From NCBI RefSeq assembly GCF_016862555.1, contig NZ_BONE01000040.1, positions 1 through 64,000 on the forward strand: 64,000 bases of DNA. Direction: 5' to 3'. The notes beneath the pieces were generated by a model. It worked only from the letters and a program-made list of their open reading frames with translations, ran no database searches and was not told where the DNA came from. The DNA is from Asanoa siamensis (GTDB lineage Bacteria; Actinomycetota; Actinomycetes; Mycobacteriales; Micromonosporaceae). Below, piece by piece: positions 31,921-39,063 of the stretch (its first letter is position 1; every line of letters starts with the position of its first letter). The position numbers and the translations under genes were made by a program.

Positions 31921-33206
31921 CGACGATCGTGGCCGCCGACGTGCACGACGTGCGGTTCCCGACCGCCGCCGCGGGCGACGGCTCCGACGCCATCAACCGG
32001 GGCGACTACTCGGCGACCTATGTGGAGCTGCGCACCGACGACGCCGCCCTCGCGGGCGCCGGCTTCACCTTCACCAACGGCCGCGGCAACGAGATCACCT
32101 GCGCCGCGGTCCGCGCCCTCGCGCACCACGTGGTCGGCCGGTCGCTGGCGGAGATCGCGGCCGAGCCCGTCGCCTTCTGGCGGTCGCTGACCGCCGACCC
32201 GCAGCTGCGCTGGCTCGGCCCGGAGAAGGGCGTCATCCACATGGCGACCGGTGCGCTGGTCAACGCGGTCTGGGATCTGCGGGCCAAGGCCGCCGGCCAA
32301 CCGCTCTGGCGGCTGCTCGCTGAGATGCCGACCGAGGAGCTCGTCGCCAACGTCGACTTCCACCACATCACCGACGCGCTCACCCCCGGCGACGCGGCGG
32401 CCATCCTCGACAAGGGACGGCAGGGGTACGCGCAGCGGCTGGCCGTCGTCGAACGGGACGGCTTCCCGTCGTACACGACCTCGGTGGGCTGGTTGGGTTA
32501 TCCGGACGAGAAGGTCCGGGCGCTGACCCGCGCCGCGTACGCGCAGGGTTGGCGCGCGATGAAGATGAAGGTCGGCGGCGACCTCGACGACGACGTCCGG
32601 CGGGCAAGGATCATCCGCGCGGAGATCGGCCCGGACGCGCTGCTGATGATGGACGCCAACCAGGTGTGGGACGTCGACCAGGCGATCGCGGCGATGGCCC
32701 GGCTGGCCGAGGTCGACCCTTACTGGATCGAGGAGCCGACGCACGCCGACGACGTGCTCGGCCACGCCCGCATCCAGCGCGAGGTCGCGCCGGTCCGGGT
32801 GGCCACCGGCGAGGTCGCGGCCAACCGGGTGATCTTCAAGCAGCTCCTGCAGGCCGAGGCGATCGGCGTCATGCAGATCGACGCGTGCCGGGTCGGCGGC
32901 GTCAACGAGGTGCTCGCCGAGCTGCTGCTGGCCGCGAAGTTCGGGGTGCCGGTCTGCCCGCACGCCGGCGGCGTCGGCCTCTGCGAGCTCGTGCAGCACC
33001 TGGCCTTCTTCGACTACCTGCGGGTCGGCACCTCGCTGGACGGACGGATGGTGGAGTACGTGGATCACCTGCACGAGCACTTCGTCGACCCGGTGCGCAC
33101 GCGCGAGGGGCGCTACCTCCTGCCGACCGCACCGGGCTACAGCGCCTCGATGAAGCCCGGATCGGTCGCGGAGTTCTCCTTCCCGGACGGGCCGGTGTGG
33201 CGATGA
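31917..33206 (+). CDS. L-fuconate dehydratase-like enolase-superfamily enzyme
   Basis: The 429-residue protein resembles FucD/ENOSF1: DGSDAINRGDYSATYVELRT, FTFTNGRGNEI, then KMKVG with catalytic Lys, metal ligands in MDANQVWD, IEEPT and TGEVAANR, and the His in CPHAGGVGLCELV. FucD from Xanthomonas is reported to accept L-fuconate, L-galactonate and also D-altronate among others. In this operon it sits between uronate isomerase and a fructuronate/tagaturonate-type reductase, where an altronate or mannonate dehydratase is needed, so it may do that step. ATG 31917 and its stop both overlap neighbours (ATGA). Confidence 0.85.
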   Translation: MTTIVAADVHDVRFPTAAAGDGSDAINRGDYSATYVELRTDDAALAGAGFTFTNGRGNEITCAAVRALAHHVVGRSLAEIAAEPVAFWRSLTADPQLRWLGPEKGVIHMATGALVNAVWDLRAKAAGQPLWRLLAEMPTEELVANVDFHHITDALTPGDAAAILDKGRQGYAQRLAVVERDGFPSYTTSVGWLGYPDEKVRALTRAAYAQGWRAMKMKVGGDLDDDVRRARIIRAEIGPDALLMMDANQVWDVDQAIAAMARLAEVDPYWIEEPTHADDVLGHARIQREVAPVRVATGEVAANRVIFKQLLQAEAIGVMQIDACRVGGVNEVLAELLLAAKFGVPVCPHAGGVGLCELVQHLAFFDYLRVGTSLDGRMVEYVDHLHEHFVDPVRTREGRYLLPTAPGYSASMKPGSVAEFSFPDGPVWR

Positions 33207-34669
33207 ACCCGCTGCTCGGCCTCGGCTCGCTGCGCCGGGTGCCCACCGAGAGCCGCCCGCTGGTGCGGCCCGGCACGGTGCCCGCCGGCATCGTGCACAT
33301 CGGACTCGGCGCGTTCCACCGCGCGCACCAGGCGGTCTACACCGAGGAGGCGGTCGCGGCCGCCGGCGGCGACTGGGGGATCGTCGGCGTCGCGCCCCGG
33401 TCGACCGCGGTGGTCGCCGCGCTCCAGGCGCAGGACCTGCTGTTCAGCGTCAGCGACGTGTCGGCGGCGGGCACCACCGCCCGGGTGATCGGGGCGTTCG
33501 CCGGCGCGCGGGCCGCCTCCGCCGACCCGGACGCCGTCGTGGCCCTGCTGGCCGACCCGGCGATCCGGGTGGTGACGCTGTGCGTCACGGAGAAGGGCTA
33601 CCGGCTCGACCCGGCGACCGGCCGGCTGCTCGACGACCCCGCGCTGGACGCGGACCTGCGCGGCGACCGGCCGCCGACCACGGTGCCGGGGATGCTGTTC
33701 CGGGGCCTGGTCGCCCGGTCCCGGGCCGACGCCGGCCCGATCGCGGTCGTGAGCTGCGACAACTTCTCAGCGAACGGGCGCCGCACCAGCGGCATGCTCG
33801 AGGCGGCGTTCGCCCGCGCCGGGCAGGACGACGCCTGGCTGCGCGCCAACGTGCGCTGCCCCGGCACGATGGTCGACCGGATCGTCCCGGCCTCGACCGA
33901 CGCCAGCCGGGCCGCGGCGGCCGCCGTGCTGGGTGTGCGGGACGAGGCCGCTGTCTACGGCGAGCCGTACCGGCAGTGGGTGATCGAGGACGACTACCCC
34001 GCCGGGCGGCCGGCCTGGGAAGCGGCGGGCGCGGTGCTCACCGACGACGCCGGGCCGTGGGAGCGGCTGAAGCTGCGCGCCCTCAACGGGGTCCACTCGG
34101 GCATGGCCTACGTCGGCGTGCTGACCGGCCGGGCGACGATCGCCGACGCGTACCGGATGCCGGGGGTGGCCGACGCCATGCGCCGGTTCGTCGCCGAGGA
34201 CATCGCGCCGAGCTTCACGCCGCCGGACGGTGTCTCCGTCGTGGACTACGGCGATTCGACGCTGGAGCGGTTCGCGAACCCGGCTATCGCCCACCGCACG
34301 ATCCAGGTCGCGATGGACGGTTCGCAGAAGCTGCCGCAGCGGGTGCTGGAGACGATCCGGGACCGGCGGGCGGCCGGCGCCGCACCCCGCTGGGCGGCGC
34401 TGGTGGTGGCGGCCTGGATGCGGTACGCCCGCGGGGTCGCCGACGACGGCCGGGCGCTCGACCTGGACGACCCGCTGGCCGCGGAGATCCGGGCCGCCGT
34501 CGCGGCCGCGCCGCCCACCCCGGAGGGTCTCGCGGGCGCGCTGTTCGGCCTGACCGCGATCTTCCCCGCGGAGATGGCGGCCGACGAGACGGTCCGGGAC
34601 CTGGTCGTCGACTGGCTGACCGACTTCGACAAGCACGGCGTCGAGGCCACCCTGGCCGGCATCGGATGA
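33203..34669 (+). CDS. mannitol dehydrogenase family protein, probable fructuronate/tagaturonate reductase
   Basis: The 488-residue enzyme has an N-terminal Rossmann domain (GIVHIGLGAFHRAHQAVY), CVTEKGYRLDP, SCDNFSANGRRTSG and, in the C-terminal helical domain, the active-site Lys in ERLKLRALNGVHSGMAYVG. These match the UxuB/UxaB/MtlD polyol-dehydrogenase family. It would reduce tagaturonate to altronate or fructuronate to mannonate with NADH. Coupled by ATGA overlaps on both sides. Which of the two reactions dominates cannot be told. Confidence 0.88.
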   Translation: MNPLLGLGSLRRVPTESRPLVRPGTVPAGIVHIGLGAFHRAHQAVYTEEAVAAAGGDWGIVGVAPRSTAVVAALQAQDLLFSVSDVSAAGTTARVIGAFAGARAASADPDAVVALLADPAIRVVTLCVTEKGYRLDPATGRLLDDPALDADLRGDRPPTTVPGMLFRGLVARSRADAGPIAVVSCDNFSANGRRTSGMLEAAFARAGQDDAWLRANVRCPGTMVDRIVPASTDASRAAAAAVLGVRDEAAVYGEPYRQWVIEDDYPAGRPAWEAAGAVLTDDAGPWERLKLRALNGVHSGMAYVGVLTGRATIADAYRMPGVADAMRRFVAEDIAPSFTPPDGVSVVDYGDSTLERFANPAIAHRTIQVAMDGSQKLPQRVLETIRDRRAAGAAPRWAALVVAAWMRYARGVADDGRALDLDDPLAAEIRAAVAAAPPTPEGLAGALFGLTAIFPAEMAADETVRDLVVDWLTDFDKHGVEATLAGIG

Positions 34670-35895
34670 CCGTCCGGGTCGCGCTGATCGGTGCCAACGG
34701 CCACGGCCGCTGGCACCGGCGGCGGCTGGGGCCCCGGCACGGGTCCGGCGCGATCGCCTTCGTCGGCATCGCCGAGCCGAACCCGCTCGACCCGGACCCG
34801 CCGGTGCCGCCCGAGACGCGGATCTTCCCCGACCACCACGCGCTGCTCGCCGAGACCAGGCCCGACGTCGCGATCATCTGTACGCCGCCCGGGACCCACC
34901 TGCCGATCGCGCTCGACGCCCTGGCGGCCGGCTGTGACCTGCTGCTGGAGAAGCCCCCGCTGCTGTCCCTGGCCGACCACGCCCGTCTGGTCGGGGCGCT
35001 GGCCGAGGCCGGCCGGTCGTGCCAGGTGGGCTTCCAGGCGCTGGCGTCGGCCGCCTTCGACGAGTTGTGCGCGGCCGCGCTGGGTGGCGCGCTCGGCACG
35101 GTCACCGGCATCTCGGCGGTCGCCTCCTGGCAACGCGACGACGCCTACTACGCCCGCTCGCCCTGGGCCGGCCGGCGCGCGGTGGACGGCGCCCTGATCA
35201 ACCCACTCGGTCACGCCGTGATGCAGACCCTCGCCCTCTCTGACCGCCTTTGCTCTGCACCCATATCCGCACCACCCCCGCTGACCTGCGGTGCGGATAT
35301 GGGTGCAGAGCAAAGCCCGGTGAAGGGCCTGTTCGGGCGGCTCGAAGTGGAGCGTTACCGGACCCGGCCGATCGAGAGCGATGACACCGCTGTGCTGCGG
35401 CTGACCGGCCGGGGGCGGCCACCGCTGGTCGTCGCTGTCACGCTGGCCGGCGAGGAGTTCATTCCCGGCGAGATCACCGTTGCCGGGACGCGGGGGACCG
35501 CGACGCTGGAATACCCGACCGATCGTCTCAAGCTGCCCGGTGATCCCGGGTTGCGCGAGGTGCCCGGCCGGGTCGATCTGCTCGACAACCTGCTCGCGCA
35601 TCGCGCCGACCGGGCCGGCGTGCCGCTGCGGGCAGGCCTGGCGGCGACCGCGGGCTTCACCGCGGTGGTCGAGGCGCTCGGACACGCACCCGTGCCGGTG
35701 GCCCTCGGCGACGGCGTCGTCGACGACATCGGCGCCGGGCCCGGGCGCATCCGCCGCATCCGCGGCATCAACGCGGTGCTCCGCCGGGCCGCCGGGGAGC
35801 ACGCGCTGCCGTCGGAGATCGGGGTGGCCTGGGCACACCCACCGCACACGGAAAACCGGCTGCAAACAACCGGGACCAGCACCGCCGGAAATTAG
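34666..35895 (+). CDS. Gfo/Idh/MocA family oxidoreductase carrying an in-frame hairpin insertion
   Basis: The 409-residue protein has the Rossmann start VRVALIGANGHGRWHRRRLG, the CTPPGTHLPIALDALAAG strand and the EKPP motif (LLLEKPPLLSLADHARLV), then INPLGHAVMQTLAL. A 68-bp palindrome at 35248-35315 adds about 24 residues rich in Cys/Pro (residues about 195-218) in the substrate domain before EVERYRTRPIESDDTA. The frame stays open, but the insertion may reduce activity. It is the last gene of the uronate operon, coupled by ATGA, and ends before a terminator. It probably acts on a pectin-derived sugar or acid. Confidence 0.85.
   Translation: MTVRVALIGANGHGRWHRRRLGPRHGSGAIAFVGIAEPNPLDPDPPVPPETRIFPDHHALLAETRPDVAIICTPPGTHLPIALDALAAGCDLLLEKPPLLSLADHARLVGALAEAGRSCQVGFQALASAAFDELCAAALGGALGTVTGISAVASWQRDDAYYARSPWAGRRAVDGALINPLGHAVMQTLALSDRLCSAPISAPPPLTCGADMGAEQSPVKGLFGRLEVERYRTRPIESDDTAVLRLTGRGRPPLVVAVTLAGEEFIPGEITVAGTRGTATLEYPTDRLKLPGDPGLREVPGRVDLLDNLLAHRADRAGVPLRAGLAATAGFTAVVEALGHAPVPVALGDGVVDDIGAGPGRIRRIRGINAVLRRAAGEHALPSEIGVAWAHPPHTENRLQTTGTSTAGN
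35248..35315. repeat. 26-bp perfect inverted repeat inside a coding region
   Basis: The arms 35248-35273 and 35290-35315 are perfect complements over 26 bp and enclose a 16-nt loop. The left arm begins CTTTGCTCTGCACCC. Such a long perfect dyad inside a gene is very unlikely by chance and looks like a REP- or MITE-like palindromic element that landed in frame. No target-site duplication longer than a few bases was recognised, and no transposase is nearby. Confidence 0.85.
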
Positions 35896-35911
35896 GGCAA
35901 TCAGCCGCCTA

Positions 35912-35933
35912 CCCGACCGTTACGACGGTCGGG
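35912..35933 (+). terminator. terminator of the uronate operon
   Basis: CCCGACCGT and ACGGTCGGG form a perfect 9-bp stem with a TACG loop, 16 bp after the stop at 35895. Confidence 0.65.
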
Positions 35934-35974
35934 CCATTCGTCATTTCCGCGTTTCGCTGCAACATTCCTGCATA

Positions 35975-36013
35975 TTGACAGTATTGACACTCACAATGAC
36001 CGATACCTATGTT
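35975..36013 (+). promoter_or_regulatory. probable promoter of the pectate-lyase cluster
   Basis: TTGACA occurs twice (35975-35980 and 35984-35989) in the direct repeat ATTGACAGTATTGACA. The second copy is 18 bp from TATGTT (36008-36013). The region is AT-rich for this genome. Two overlapping -35 boxes may allow alternative starts. Confidence 0.5.
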
Positions 36014-36024
36014 TCAGAATAGGT
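36005..36024. promoter_or_regulatory. inverted repeat overlapping the pectate-lyase promoter
   Basis: ACCTAT and ATAGGT flank an 8-nt spacer and cover the predicted -10 and start region upstream of the first lyase. It differs from the LacI-type operators of the uronate locus, so a different regulator may act here. Confidence 0.4.
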
Positions 36025-36050
36025 TTCCAGGTTGCGATCGGAGTGTCTCA

Positions 36051-37361
36051 ATGCGATTTCGAGGTATCGCCGCCGGCGCGGTCGGCGTGCTTGTCGTCGC
36101 CCTCACGGCACCCGCCGCGGCGGCATCGGTGCCGGTCAGCGAGTGGGTCGGCCGTCAGGTATTGCCGGCCGGCGACGGTTGGGCGGCGGAGGGCGCCGGC
36201 ACCACCGGCGGTTCCGCGGCCACGCCGGAAAACGTGTTCCACGTGACCAACCGCGATCAACTGGCCGCCGCCGTCGCCGGCGCCGACCCCGCGATCATAT
36301 TCGTCCGCGGCACCGTCCACGGAAATGCCGACGCCGCCGGGGCGCCGTTGTCGTGCGACCAGTTCGCCGACCCTGCGTACTCGCTGGACGCCTTTCTCGC
36401 GGCCTATGACCCGGCGGTCTGGGGTCGGGTGGCGCCCAGCGGACCGCTGGAAGAGGCCCGGGTGCGCTCGGCCGCCAACCAGAGCGCCCGGGTGCGGGTC
36501 AACGTCGGCTCCAACAAGACCATCATCGGCCTCGGCGACGCCCGCCTGAACGGCGTCTTCCTGCGCCTCGACGGCAGTTCCAACGTGATCATCCGCAACC
36601 TCACCCACGAGGACAGTCGCGACTGCTTCCCGGTCTGGTCCCCGACCGATGGCGAGACCGGCAACTGGAACGCGGCGTACGACAACATCTGGATCCGGAA
36701 CTCGCACCACGTCTGGGTCGACCACAACACGTTCACCGACGCCGACAACCCGGACTCGGCGCAGCCGATCCACTTCGGACGGCCGTTCCAGGTGCACGAC
36801 GGGCAGGTCGACATCACCAACGGCAGCAACTACGTGACGGTGTCCTGGAACCGGTTCACCAACCACGACAAGACGATGCTGATCGGCTCGACGAACACGC
36901 CCGGCGCCGACGTGGGCGCGCTCAAGGTGACGCTGCACCACAACGAGTACGACGGCAGCGTGCAGCGGGCGCCGCGGGTGCGGTTCGGCCAGGTCGACGT
37001 CTACAACAACCTCTACCGGGTGCCGGTCGCCGAGCCCTACGAGTACAGCTGGGGCGTCGGCGTGCAGTCCGCGATCTACGCCGAGAACAACTACGTCGCC
37101 CTCGGCGCCGCCGTCGCGCCGGAGGCCTTCGTCTTCGACTGGGGCGGCACGGTGCTGACCGAGAAGGGCACGTGGGTCCGGCAGGGCCGGTCGCTGCCCA
37201 GGCCGGCCAGCCTGCTCGCCGCCTACAACGCGACGCACGACCCCGACCTCGCCCCGGACGCCGGCTGGACGCCCAGCCTGCGCGCCGGTCCCGTACTGCC
37301 CGCGCCGGCCGCCGCGCTGCTCGTCGAGCTGTGCGCGGGGGCCCGCCGGCTCGCCATCTAG
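36051..37361 (+). CDS. secreted pectate lyase, PL1 family (1 of 6)
   Basis: The 436-residue enzyme has a Sec signal (RFRGIAAGAVGVLVVALTAP, cleavage near residue 24-25) and a PL1 parallel beta-helix: NVGSNKTIIGLGDARLNGVF, IRNLTHEDSRDCFPVW, vWiDH motif HHVWVDHNTF, calcium-site strand DGQVDITNGSNYVTVSWN and catalytic-Arg region RAPRVRFG. It cleaves polygalacturonate by beta-elimination. It lacks the N-terminal jelly-roll module of the next four. ATG 36051 follows GGAG. It is the first gene of a run of six PL1 lyases. Confidence 0.93.
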   Translation: MRFRGIAAGAVGVLVVALTAPAAAASVPVSEWVGRQVLPAGDGWAAEGAGTTGGSAATPENVFHVTNRDQLAAAVAGADPAIIFVRGTVHGNADAAGAPLSCDQFADPAYSLDAFLAAYDPAVWGRVAPSGPLEEARVRSAANQSARVRVNVGSNKTIIGLGDARLNGVFLRLDGSSNVIIRNLTHEDSRDCFPVWSPTDGETGNWNAAYDNIWIRNSHHVWVDHNTFTDADNPDSAQPIHFGRPFQVHDGQVDITNGSNYVTVSWNRFTNHDKTMLIGSTNTPGADVGALKVTLHHNEYDGSVQRAPRVRFGQVDVYNNLYRVPVAEPYEYSWGVGVQSAIYAENNYVALGAAVAPEAFVFDWGGTVLTEKGTWVRQGRSLPRPASLLAAYNATHDPDLAPDAGWTPSLRAGPVLPAPAAALLVELCAGARRLAI

Positions 37362-37370
37362 GAGGAGATG

Positions 37371-38942
37371 ATGCGACGACGTCTCGCCATCGCGGCCGCC
37401 GCGGTCGCCCTGGCTCTACCGCTGAGCGTAGCCGGGGTGAACCTGGCCTTCGCCGAGGCCCTGTTCGGCGACACGTTCGACGACGGCAACGCCAACGGCT
37501 GGTCCCGGTCCGGCGGAAGCTGGTCCGTGGTGAGCGGCGCGTTCCGGCAGTCGAGCACCGGGGCCAACGCGCGGGCACTGGCCGGCACCACCTCCTGGAC
37601 CGACTACACGGTGAGCGCGCGGGTCACGCCGATCGCGTTCGGCTCGACCGCCCGGACGGTCGGCGTGGCGGCCCGGGTGCAGAGCTCCAGCAACTACTAC
37701 GCCCTGGTGCTCACCGGCGGCGGGTCCGTGCAGCTGCAGCGGATCTCGGGCGGCAGCGCCACCTCGCTCGGGTCCGCCGCCCTCGGCGTGACGACGGGTA
37801 CGACCTACACCGTGAGCCTGCGGGTGGTGGGCGGCCTACTTTCCGGCGCCGTCAACGGCGCGACCCTGGTCCAGGCCACGGACTCCGCGTTCGTTGCCGG
37901 CCGCGTCGGTCTGGTGGCTTCCTATGCGAGCGCCGGCTTCGACGACGTCACCGTCGACACCGCCGCCGGTCCCGGCCCGGACCCGACCACGCCGCCGACG
38001 ACCCCGCCGCCGACCGGCACCTGCCGGGTCAGCGGGTCGCCCAGCGGCTTCGCGGCGGTGAACGCCTGGGGCCAGGCGACCACCACCGGCGGCGCCGGCG
38101 GGGCGACGGTTGCCGTCGACACGGCCGCCGAGCTGCTCGCCGCCATCGGAACCAGCGGTCCACTGACGGTCTGCGTGCACGGCACGATCGCGGTGCCCGC
38201 GGGGATGCACAACGTGACCAGCGACAAGTCGATCGTCGGCGTCGGCGGCACGGCCGGCATCACCGGCGGCGGGTTCAACATCGGTGGCCCGGTCTCCGAC
38301 GCCACCTCGCCGCCGGCCGACGCGGTGCACAACGTGATCATCCAGAACCTGTCGTTCCGCAACGCCAGCGATGACTCGATCAACGTGCAGATGTTCGCCC
38401 ACCACGTCTGGATCGACCACAGCGACCTGGCGCAGGGCTACGACGGGCTGATCGACGTCAAGCGCGGATCGTCCTATGTGACCGTCTCGTGGAACCACAC
38501 CCACCACCACACCAAGAACATGCTGCTGGGCCACGACGACGCCAACGGCGCGCAGGACGTCGGCCGGCTGAAGGTGAGCTACCACCACAACTGGTTCGAC
38601 GCGACGCCGCAGCGCAACCCGCGGGTGCGGTTCGGCGAGCCGGTGCACGTCTACAACAACTACTTCTTCTACAACACCGACACCGGAGTGGCGTGCCAGG
38701 CCGACGCCGGCTGTGTGGTGGAGGGCAACTACTACGAGAACGTCGAGGAGCCGGTCACCAACGCGTACGCCGGCCCACGCGGGCGGTGCGTCGCGCGGTC
38801 CAACTTCTTTGGCGGCGAGTCCGGCGCGGCCGAGTGCTCCGGCAGCGTGCAGGAGCCCAGCGCGTACTACGCGTACACCCTCGACAACGCTTCGGCGGTC
38901 AAAGCGCTCGTGACCGCCGGCGCCGGGGTCGGCAAGGTCTGA
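37371..38942 (+). CDS. secreted pectate lyase, PL1, with N-terminal jelly-roll-like module (2 of 6)
   Basis: The 523-residue protein has a signal peptide (about 1-29), an N-terminal beta-sandwich module (about 30-200, DDGNANGWSRSGGSWSVVSG, family-16/LamG-like, probably carbohydrate binding), a Pro/Thr linker (about 202-222) and a PL1 beta-helix (about 225-523) with HHVWIDHSDL, DGLIDVKRGSSYVTVSWN and RNPRVRFG. ATG 37371 is preferred over 37368 because GGAGGAG (37361-37367) then has workable spacing. It lies 9 bp after the first lyase and ends before two strong hairpins. Confidence 0.92.
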   Translation: MRRRLAIAAAAVALALPLSVAGVNLAFAEALFGDTFDDGNANGWSRSGGSWSVVSGAFRQSSTGANARALAGTTSWTDYTVSARVTPIAFGSTARTVGVAARVQSSSNYYALVLTGGGSVQLQRISGGSATSLGSAALGVTTGTTYTVSLRVVGGLLSGAVNGATLVQATDSAFVAGRVGLVASYASAGFDDVTVDTAAGPGPDPTTPPTTPPPTGTCRVSGSPSGFAAVNAWGQATTTGGAGGATVAVDTAAELLAAIGTSGPLTVCVHGTIAVPAGMHNVTSDKSIVGVGGTAGITGGGFNIGGPVSDATSPPADAVHNVIIQNLSFRNASDDSINVQMFAHHVWIDHSDLAQGYDGLIDVKRGSSYVTVSWNHTHHHTKNMLLGHDDANGAQDVGRLKVSYHHNWFDATPQRNPRVRFGEPVHVYNNYFFYNTDTGVACQADAGCVVEGNYYENVEEPVTNAYAGPRGRCVARSNFFGGESGAAECSGSVQEPSAYYAYTLDNASAVKALVTAGAGVGKV

Positions 38943-38952
38943 TCCCCGGCGG

Positions 38953-38985
38953 GGTGCCGGCAGGTCGTGGCGGCCTGCCGGCACC
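38953..38985 (+). terminator. strong hairpin after lyase 2
   Basis: A perfect 12-bp stem (GGTGCCGGCAGG and its complement, 38953-38964 and 38974-38985) encloses a 9-nt loop, 11 bp past the stop. It probably ends the first lyase transcript. Confidence 0.7.
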
Positions 38986-38990
38986 GCGGG

Positions 38991-39027
38991 GGCACAGGAG
39001 GCGTTTCCAGCCCGGGTCTCCTGTGCC
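38991..39027 (+). terminator. second hairpin after lyase 2
   Basis: GGCACAGGAG (38991-39000) pairs with CTCCTGTGCC (39018-39027) across 17 nt and is followed by TTAAAA. Tandem terminators here imply that lyase 3 has its own promoter or is read by run-through. Confidence 0.55.
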
Positions 39028-39033
39028 TTAAAA

Positions 39034-39051
39034 GATCGACAAACATCGATC
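39034..39051. promoter_or_regulatory. short dyad before lyase 3
   Basis: GATCGA (39034-39039) and TCGATC (39046-39051) flank CAAACA and lie just upstream of the SD AAAGGAGG and GTG 39064. It may be an operator or an mRNA stem that controls translation. Confidence 0.35.
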
Positions 39052-39063
39052 AAAGGAGGATCC

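Noticed and set aside
35248-35315. Transcription terminator or attenuator inside the oxidoreductase gene
   Set aside because: Arms are 26 bp perfect, far longer than nearby terminators, lie mid-gene and are not followed by a new start; an inserted palindromic element fits better.
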